From the NCBI GenBank assembly GCA_002683655.1, contig NYTS01000031.1:7849-64054 (forward strand): a stretch of 56,206 bases of DNA. Reading direction: 5' to 3'. Under the pieces are notes generated by a model. That model did not search any database. It was not told where the DNA came from and saw only the letters and a program-made list of their open reading frames with translations. This DNA comes from Deltaproteobacteria bacterium (lineage in GTDB: Bacteria; SAR324; NAC60-12). A program made the position numbers and the translations under genes. Of this stretch, positions 50,678 through 56,206 are shown one piece after another (position 1 is the stretch's first letter; each line of letters begins with the position of its first letter).

Positions 50678-51451
50678 ATGTCTGGCAGAATCGAAGGAAA
50701 GATCGCACTGGTTGTGGGTGCGGCGCAAGGTATCGGTGAAGCAATCGCGAAACGTTTTGTGGAAGAGGGAGCAAAGGTTGTAATTGCAGATGTTTTGGAT
50801 GAGGTCGGCCAAGCAACAGCCGAACGTCTAAGTGGCATCTATGTCCACACGGACATCTCAGATTTTGAAGCAGCTAAAGTAGCAGTAAAAGTAGCTATCC
50901 AATATTACGGGACCCTCGATATTATTGTACAGAACGCAGGAATTTATCCTTGGACTTTGATTGAAAACACACCACCAGAAGAGTGGGACCAAGTTTGTGC
51001 AGTTAATCTGAAAGGGACTTTTCTGGCAGCTCGAGCAGCCCTCCCAGTGATGAAAAAAAATCGATTTGGTCGTATGATTTTCACCTCTTCAATTACAGGT
51101 CCCTACGTAACAAGTCCCGGCCACGGTCACTACTCTGCGACAAAAGCAGGTATAAACGGCTTCATTAAGGCTGCTGCTCTTGAATTTTCTGGCTACGGTA
51201 TAACAGTCAATGGAGTTGAACCCGGAAATATTCTAACAGATGGGATGAAAGCTCACCGATCTCAATACTTTATCAAGTCGATGGAAGATGCTATTCCTCT
51301 TGGCCGGCTCGGTACCCCACTCGACGTAGCAAACGCATTTTTATTTCTTGCTTCTGATGAAGCCGCCTATATCACAGGTACAACTATCGTGGTTGACGGT
51401 GGACAATTACTACCTGAAGGGAATGATTTTCGGATCAATCCAGACCAGTAA
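50678..51451 (+). CDS. short-chain dehydrogenase/reductase
   Basis: The 257-residue classical SDR has the NAD(P) loop VVGAAQGIGEAIA, an acidic residue at the end of strand 2 (IADV) favouring NAD, NAGIYP, the catalytic Ser-Tyr-Lys triad (ITGPYV, then HYSATKAG), GNILTDG and a closing VDGG. The substrate is unknown. It starts a catabolic-looking group with a second SDR and a broken dioxygenase, 46 bases from the next gene. Confidence 0.9.
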   Translation: MSGRIEGKIALVVGAAQGIGEAIAKRFVEEGAKVVIADVLDEVGQATAERLSGIYVHTDISDFEAAKVAVKVAIQYYGTLDIIVQNAGIYPWTLIENTPPEEWDQVCAVNLKGTFLAARAALPVMKKNRFGRMIFTSSITGPYVTSPGHGHYSATKAGINGFIKAAALEFSGYGITVNGVEPGNILTDGMKAHRSQYFIKSMEDAIPLGRLGTPLDVANAFLFLASDEAAYITGTTIVVDGGQLLPEGNDFRINPDQ

Positions 51452-51496
51452 TATTTAACGAACAACATCAATGACAAAATCATATTTGGATCAGTT

Positions 51497-52366
51497 ATGA
51501 GTCGTTTCGAAGGCCAGGTTGTTATTGTTACAGGAGGTGCTTTAGGAATTGGAGGAGCTACTGCTCGAAAATTTGCGAAAGAGGGGGCTAAAGTCCTCAT
51601 CGCAGATTTCAATGAGGAGGCCGCTACCAAGAGTGTCGAATTGATTCTCAGTAAAGGGGGCATCGCAGCATTCAGCCACACTGATGTTTCCAAGAGTGAA
51701 GATGTCGAGAGAATGGTTCAGGAAGCCATTCGACAATTTGGTGGTGTGGATGTTCTTGTACAAAACGCTTTCAGTGTCGTAGCCGGTGAAAATCATATTC
51801 ATGGAAGTGCTGTCACTGTCAAAGAGGAAAGCTGGGACTACGGAATGGATGTGATGCTCAAGGCTCTATACCTTGGCGCCAAGCATTGTATCCCCCACAT
51901 GCAACGCAAGCAGTTTGGGAACATCGTCAACATCGCCTCAGTCCACAGCTTTCTTCAAGAACCCAACATGCTTGTCTATGAAACTGCAAAAGCTGCAGTA
52001 GTTGGCTTGACACGGCAAATGGCTGTTGATTTTGGCCCTGACAATATTCGTGTAAACGCGATTGCACCAGGACACATCGTCACCGAAGGTATACAGAAGG
52101 TCTGGGAGCAAAACCCTACGGGTCTTCAATTTCTTGAGAATCAGTACCCCTTGCGCACGGCAGGGGTACCTGATGACATAGCAGCAGGAATCGCTTTCCT
52201 CTGCTCTGACCAAGCTTCCTTCATCACAGGGCACACGCTAGTGATTGATGGTGGGCTCTCGATTCAACTTCAGGAAAAATTTGGTATTCGGCAGGCTGTA
52301 TTCGCTCGCAATCAACCCGATGTCCAAATTCCAGACGCCGACTATCAGACGGAAAAGAACAAATGA
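51497..52366 (+). CDS. short-chain dehydrogenase/reductase
   Basis: The 289-residue classical SDR has TGGALGIGGATARKF, an Asp (IADF) after strand 2, NAFSVV in place of NAG, the triad in ASVHSF and VYETAKAA, PGHIVTEG and VIDGG. It differs clearly from the SDR just upstream, so the two are not recent copies. The C-terminal tail (KNQPDVQIPDADYQTEK-like) is longer than usual. It lies next to the PhyH pseudogene, so all three may have served one pathway. Confidence 0.9.
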   Translation: MSRFEGQVVIVTGGALGIGGATARKFAKEGAKVLIADFNEEAATKSVELILSKGGIAAFSHTDVSKSEDVERMVQEAIRQFGGVDVLVQNAFSVVAGENHIHGSAVTVKEESWDYGMDVMLKALYLGAKHCIPHMQRKQFGNIVNIASVHSFLQEPNMLVYETAKAAVVGLTRQMAVDFGPDNIRVNAIAPGHIVTEGIQKVWEQNPTGLQFLENQYPLRTAGVPDDIAAGIAFLCSDQASFITGHTLVIDGGLSIQLQEKFGIRQAVFARNQPDVQIPDADYQTEKNK

Positions 52367-52408
52367 ACTGCTCGTCGCGATTCTCCAACCTGATTACTGG
52401 ACCCTGAA

Positions 52409-53263
52409 ATGACTGCCTTACCTCAACTCCGAGCGGATGGATATTGCGTCATTAACCAAGTTCTAGATCAAACAGCTATGGACTGGCTTCGAAGTCTATG
52501 TTGACAAGCTCTGAGCAACGTTTCTGCTGAACACCGAGAAAGAAATCGTTCCCAAGGCAGTTTGGTTTTGATTGCGGACTACCCAAGTTTGGCAGATTAC
52601 TGGGCCACCCAGTTCTTTCTAAGATCTTTGATGAGCTGGAATTTCGAGATCCGAAATTTAATTCAGGTTACATCATCAGCAAGCCTCCTCAGAGTCCAGC
52701 CTTATTCTGGCACCAAGATTGGTGAGGTTGGGACGAACCATCATACTTCACCGATCAAATGGCTCAGCTTCTTGTGATGATTTATCTGCAGGACACCCAG
52801 CCACAGAATGGCTGCCTACGCAGTGATTCCTGGTTTTCATAGAAAATTACACGAGTTGCATTATGTCAACGCCCATACAGAATCTCTGTCTCGTGTAGAG
52901 AATCCCAATGGTAGATTGTTCGAATCACTTCCAGACCAAGTTGCCGTCCCGATAAATTCTGGAGATGTGATCTTTGGGGATGCACGGCTGATTCATGGTG
53001 CATTTCCAAACGAGCAATTAGAGGATAGGACAATCATTACTCTGTGGTTTCACTCCTATTGCGATTCTCTGACACTGGCTCTTCAATCACGGATTTCAGA
53101 GATATTTTTGCGAACTGGTGTTGACACAGACCCAGCTGCACCCTACAAAATGACGTCTTCAGATTGGCCTGATGAAAATCGCGTAGGATGTGATTTTTAT
53201 TTTCCTAATAAGTTGGCAGGAATTGACCAGAATCCTCGGTGTCGAATTCCTGAAAGGCAGTAA
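52409..53263 (+). pseudogene. phytanoyl-CoA dioxygenase-family protein, multiply broken
   Basis: Starting at ATG 52409 the first 31 codons (MTALPQLRADGYCVINQVLD) end at TGA 52502-52504. The frame reopens, then shifts near 52597 to GHPVLSKIFDELEFRDPKFNSGYIISKPPQS, where the iron-binding HQDW motif is followed by TGA 52723-52725. A one-base insertion near 52820 restores the frame at VIPGFHRKLHELHYVNAHT. The second metal His is in RLIHGAFPN. The gene is a 2-oxoglutarate/Fe(II) oxygenase relative (PhyH family) inactivated by at least four lesions. Confidence 0.9.
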
Positions 53264-53293
53264 CAGAGGAAAGTGAACCTAAATTTATGAGGC

Positions 53294-53599
53294 TTATAAC
53301 TCGCGAAGGCTAAACATCAACGGATAGCCCTCATGCTGTGCCATATCATGAACCTTGTCTACCTTGGTCTCAGCTTCTTGCAGACTATAACTTCCAACAA
53401 CAGCAACTCCGTGTTGATGTGCCTGCCACATGATTTGAATCGATATCTCCTGACCCTTGTGGAACACGACTTCCAACACATGCACAACAAACTCGCGTGG
53501 AGTGAAATCATCATTGTGCAGTAAGACCTGATACTGCTTTGGATGTTTTAGTTGAGTTTTTGTCTGAGTTTTCGGTTTGAAAGTTGTTTGATCAGCCAT
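53294..53599 (-). CDS. clpS: ClpS N-degron adaptor
   Basis: The 101-residue adaptor delivers N-degron proteins to ClpAP. Conserved blocks are YQVLLHNDDFTPREFVVHVLE, where the D-D and T-P residues line the N-degron pocket, MWQAHQHGVAVVGSYSLQEAETKV and a final YPLMFSLREL. The N-terminal tail is Lys/Gln/Thr-rich. clpA is not adjacent. With aat 17 kb away it indicates a complete Leu/N-degron route. Confidence 0.93.
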   Translation of the reverse strand: MADQTTFKPKTQTKTQLKHPKQYQVLLHNDDFTPREFVVHVLEVVFHKGQEISIQIMWQAHQHGVAVVGSYSLQEAETKVDKVHDMAQHEGYPLMFSLREL

Positions 53600-53991
53600 C
53601 GTTCTCCATCTGTTGCCGGAAAATAAATTTTTCCAATTGACGATATCCTACGCCTCCCACCACTCGCTGTAAACAATTTCTACAACTGCTGGTTTCTCTA
53701 ATTCTTGTGGTTCCTAATCGCTTTCCTGTTTTTTCGATTTCAGAGAAATCTCAACAGACATGTTTAATAATGTCTCTATAGTTGATTTTTGAATTTGCTT
53801 CTCTAAGATAAAATTTATGATTTATTTTATTTTTTAAGTTATTGAATTTTTTGAATCTGTTATTTATGAAAGCAAGTTCTTTGAACAAGAGAAGATCTGT
53901 CCTTTCATTTAGTGATCAATTTGTTTAGTATCCAGTCTGCTAATTCACTAAAGTAAATTTTTTAAATCAACTTAGAGTGTACTGAATTCTC
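53600..53991. other. 392-bp AT-rich divergent intergenic region
   Basis: No gene is visible between clpS and the HAD gene. One inverted repeat, AGACAT (53756-53761) and ATGTCT (53770-53775), is separated by eight bases. Downstream of it the sequence is a run of A/T tracts that probably carries the HAD-gene promoter, but no clear -35/-10 pair can be chosen. Confidence 0.4.
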
Positions 53992-54636
53992 ATGAAACCA
54001 ATCATTGTCTTTGATCTTGGTGGAGTTTTGATTGATTGGAATCCATGCTATCTTTACAGGAAGTTTTTCACTGACGAAACTCACATGGAGTTCTTTCTAC
54101 GTGAGGTGGTTTCCAATCGGTGGAATCTCCAGATGGATTCAGGAAAATCCCAACAGGAGTCCGTGGAAGATCTATCAAGAGCATGCCCTCAATATCGCGA
54201 TGCGATTATTGCCTGGATGACACGTTGGGATGAGATGCTTGGTGATTCTATTGAGACAATGCCAAAAGTTTTGCAGTATTTTTCTAGAGCAAATTACGAT
54301 CTGCACGCAATCACTAATTGGTCCGCAGAAACTTTTCACTTTGCCGAGAAGAAATTCGATTTTCTACAACTCTTCAGGACGATCACTGTTTCTGGACGAG
54401 AGAAAGTAGCCAAACCCAACCCCGTGATTTTTGAAATATTTCTGGAACGAAACCGACTCAAAGCCAGTGATTGCATTTTCATAGACGATGCCCTTAGAAA
54501 TATCGAATCCGCCCACTCAATGGGTTTTGAAACTGTTCATTTTACTTACCCTTCGACCTGTATACGAGAACTCGCTGAGAAGATTGGTGATCAAGGCTTA
54601 CTGCAATTTGTCGAGGAAAAAGTCAGTGTACCCTGA
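53992..54636 (+). CDS. HAD-superfamily hydrolase (YihX-like)
   Basis: The 214-residue cytosolic hydrolase has motif I FDLGGVLIDWNP with the nucleophile Asp8, motif II TNWS, motif III Lys in VAKPNPVIFEIFLE and motif IV IFIDDALRNIESA. The second Asp normally found at position +2 of motif I is Gly, as in YihX-like and haloacid-dehalogenase-like subgroups, which suggests a sugar-phosphate phosphatase or a relative. Its 3' end overlaps the DUF1479 gene by 11 bases. Confidence 0.87.
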   Translation: MKPIIVFDLGGVLIDWNPCYLYRKFFTDETHMEFFLREVVSNRWNLQMDSGKSQQESVEDLSRACPQYRDAIIAWMTRWDEMLGDSIETMPKVLQYFSRANYDLHAITNWSAETFHFAEKKFDFLQLFRTITVSGREKVAKPNPVIFEIFLERNRLKASDCIFIDDALRNIESAHSMGFETVHFTYPSTCIRELAEKIGDQGLLQFVEEKVSVP

Positions 54637-55864
54637 TCCGAAAATTTTGAGTCAGCAAATTCAGCAACAAAAACAAAAATTACAAAAAGCCGCTGACTTG
54701 GAAAGTTCTTTCATTGAATTAAGCAGAGCCATGAAAGAGGAGGTTGAGGAGATCATTGCTTTGGCAGCCACGGGATCTCAGGTTATTCCAGAAGTAAATT
54801 TCAATGATATTCAAAAAGGAGAAGTTAGTTCGGATTTGACGCAACTCGTAAAAAAAAGAGGCTGCGCAGTCGTCCGACAAGTTTTTACCTCAGAACGAGT
54901 CAATGAATGGAATGTACAGATTGTCGAATATATCGAATCTAATCAGTACTATGACAAGGAAATTGAAAAACGTGGTCTGGACCAATACTTCAGTCAACTA
55001 GCTTCCGGTCGACCACAAATTTTCGGTTTGTATTGGTCTAAACCTCAAATCGAAGCACGCCAGTCTGAAGAACTAGCGGCAGCAAGAAGATGGTTGAATA
55101 GGCTTTGGGATCATAATCAGTCTGGCAAACCAGTTTTCAATCCAGATCAAGAATGCTCCTATGCTGATCGATTACGTCGACGCCAGCCCGGCGATAGTAC
55201 TCTTGGCCTTTCACCTCACGTCGATGGTGGCTCAGTGGAGCGCTGGTTGGATGAGGGTTTCCACAATGTTTATCGACTTGTCTACTCTGGGGAATGGCAA
55301 AAGTATGATCCCTTTGCAGCAGTTCATCGTACCGAAACAAAAGAGATCCCTTCTCCTGCCGTCTGCCAGATGTTCAGAACCTTTCAAGGATGGACTGCCT
55401 TGACATCACAAGGTCCTGGTGAAGGCACACTTCAACTCATTCCAATCGCCAGGGGAATGGCCTGGATTCTTCTCAGGGCATTGCAGAATGATGTTGCCGA
55501 GGATGATCTTTGTGGAGCAAAAGCTGGAAGAGCTCTCTCCATTCTTCCTGAATACCACCAACTGCTACTGAAAGCTTTGGCCCCCATTCCAAAGGTTCAA
55601 CCCGGTGATACGGTGTGGTGGCACCCTGACGTCATTCATGCTGTAGAGAATCATCATCAAGGAAATGACTACAGCAATGTCATGTACATTGGTGCTGCTC
55701 CTGATTGCGAAAAGAATCAGATTTTCCTTCCCAAGCAAGCCGAAGCCTTTCTACGAGGAAAATCCTGTCCTGACTTCGCTCCAGAAGACTATGAAATTGA
55801 TTTTGTCGGAAGAGCGCAATTGAGTAATTTAACTGACCTCGGTCGCCTGCAAATGGGACTGTAA
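54626..55864 (+). CDS. DUF1479 family protein (probable 2-oxoglutarate/Fe(II)-type oxygenase)
   Basis: The 412-residue protein is read from GTG 54626 (VYPDPKILSQQIQQQ). A GAGG site nine bases upstream supports it, and the longer frame from 54488 lies antisense to no signal and within the HAD gene. Motifs are LSPHVDGGSVERW (HxD), RTFQGWTALTSQGPGEGTLQLIPI and PGDTVWWHPDVIHAVENHH with a distal His, the jelly-roll metal triad expected for DUF1479/YbiU proteins. The N-terminal 60 residues are helical. Its substrate is not known. It is coupled to the HAD gene. Confidence 0.87.
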   Translation: MYPDPKILSQQIQQQKQKLQKAADLESSFIELSRAMKEEVEEIIALAATGSQVIPEVNFNDIQKGEVSSDLTQLVKKRGCAVVRQVFTSERVNEWNVQIVEYIESNQYYDKEIEKRGLDQYFSQLASGRPQIFGLYWSKPQIEARQSEELAAARRWLNRLWDHNQSGKPVFNPDQECSYADRLRRRQPGDSTLGLSPHVDGGSVERWLDEGFHNVYRLVYSGEWQKYDPFAAVHRTETKEIPSPAVCQMFRTFQGWTALTSQGPGEGTLQLIPIARGMAWILLRALQNDVAEDDLCGAKAGRALSILPEYHQLLLKALAPIPKVQPGDTVWWHPDVIHAVENHHQGNDYSNVMYIGAAPDCEKNQIFLPKQAEAFLRGKSCPDFAPEDYEIDFVGRAQLSNLTDLGRLQMGL

Positions 55865-56071
55865 TAGTCTAGCAAACCCATCCCACTCCAACATATACTG
55901 CAGACAGTTGTTTTCAGGTCTGCTCCCCTCTCGAGATTTGAGCATTATACTTCCTGAAAAGTGTCTCTCGAATCTCCACCTAATCAAAATCCACATCGAA
56001 TCAAGACTCACATCCCTAATTTTCCTCTACTAACTTCTCCATAGTGTCAGAAATCATTTTGAAAAATAGCT

Positions 56072-56090
56072 GATAACCAAGTTGGTTATC
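56072..56090. other. 19-bp palindrome near the right-edge IS end
   Basis: GATAACCAA (56072-56080), one spacer base, then TTGGTTATC (56082-56090) are perfectly complementary. AGCTG just outside on the left and CAGCT on the right extend the symmetry with an inserted CAAAA. It stands 14 bases from the IS end. It may be a transcript end for the DUF1479 gene, an operator, or a target-site hot spot. Confidence 0.55.
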
Positions 56091-56104
56091 AAAACAGCTT
56101 CTTA

Positions 56105-56206
56105 GAGCTTATCCCTAAATAGACATTATCTTATTCAAAGTGATCATCGCCGCAGCCAAGCTAGTCAAAGCCTGCTAGGAGCAATCCGTTTTTTCATACC
56201 TGGGAA
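56105..56206 (-). mobile_element. probable IS5-family element, right part cut by window edge
   Basis: On the minus strand the last codons read RYEKTDCS, a TAG at 56175-56177, then QALTSLAAAMITLNKIMSI and TAG at 56115-56117. This resembles the C-terminal end of IS5-family transposases that close with RYEKTDRSYLALLHLAAAM-like sequence; the in-frame TAG suggests a defective copy. The terminal repeat would begin GAGCTTATCCC at 56105. It differs from the 32.4-kb element. Only about 100 bases are visible, so assignment is tentative. Confidence 0.55.

Noticed and set aside
52502-52725. UGA recoding (tryptophan or selenocysteine) to rescue the PhyH gene
   Set aside because: metK ends in TGA normally, the gene also has indels, and TAA and TAG stops break other genes, so a recoded TGA does not explain the pattern.
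1-56206. CRISPR array, prophage or restriction-modification/defence island
   Set aside because: No regularly spaced repeats, integrase, phage structural genes, methyltransferase-endonuclease pairs or toxin-antitoxin genes could be seen.

Overview
The window is a chromosomal segment of a Gram-negative bacterium. It carries KDO synthesis (kdsA), FabZ, a Skp-like chaperone, a Tol-Pal envelope system, a LolD-like ABC ATPase and many lipobox proteins. Coding DNA leans AT-rich. The gene order ffh-rpsP-rimM-trmD-rplS-rnhB-yraN-rpsT with sdhCAB behind it, a diheme-type SdhC, and several phytanoyl-CoA-dioxygenase-like and DUF1479 genes would suit a marine deltaproteobacterial or SAR324-like lineage. 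That placement is inference from gene content, not from a phylogeny.

Layout. 1-0.85 kb: the start of a LolD-like ATPase gene, then divergent tRNA-His and tRNA-Arg. 0.9-6.2 kb: an MFS permease, a PMCA-type calcium ATPase and kdsA. 6.3-14.2 kb: a minus-strand run of sdhB, sdhA, sdhC, rpsT, yraN (broken), rnhB, rplS, trmD, rimM, rpsP and ffh. 14.3-20.7 kb: a small lipoprotein, tatA, tolR-tolQ-pal, a large phosphohexomutase and a TonB/TolA-like protein. 20.7-25 kb: gatC, fabZ, skp, a secreted pentapeptide-repeat protein, aroE, ptsH and metK. 25-32.4 kb: a HEAT/Zn-ribbon/TPR protein, hemW, a GNAT protein, tmk, an amino-acid permease and a metallo-beta-lactamase-fold lipoprotein. 32.4-33.3 kb: a dead IS5-family element inserted exactly at the tsaD stop codon. 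33.3-39.3 kb: tsaD, a CPBP protease, a SPOR protein and aat on minus; panE, an HDAC-like hydrolase and ylqF on plus. 39.3-45.2 kb: a broken pseudopilin gene, msrQ, a strongly folded intergenic element, an unknown protein, and a TPR plus an Ig/FN3-like lipoprotein. 45.2-53.3 kb: a decaying accessory stretch with three multiply broken genes (branched-chain-type substrate-binding protein, inactive trypsin-like/PDZ protein, PhyH dioxygenase) mixed with an intact histidine kinase, DUF2237, an alkyltransferase-like protein and two SDRs. 53.3-56.2 kb: clpS, a HAD phosphatase, a DUF1479 protein and a probable second IS end.

How it fits together. Core genes are intact and tightly packed, often with 4-30 bp overlaps. 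Lesions concentrate in transport, secretion and catabolic genes and in insertion sequences. This is the pattern expected of a genome shedding accessory functions, although low-quality consensus could mimic part of it. I found no CRISPR array, prophage or obvious defence island. The least explained items are the nested hairpin element at 41.26-41.34 kb, the 775-aa HEAT/Zn/TPR protein whose start codon interlocks with that of hemW, the Pal with a long coiled-coil, and the enlarged phosphohexomutase.
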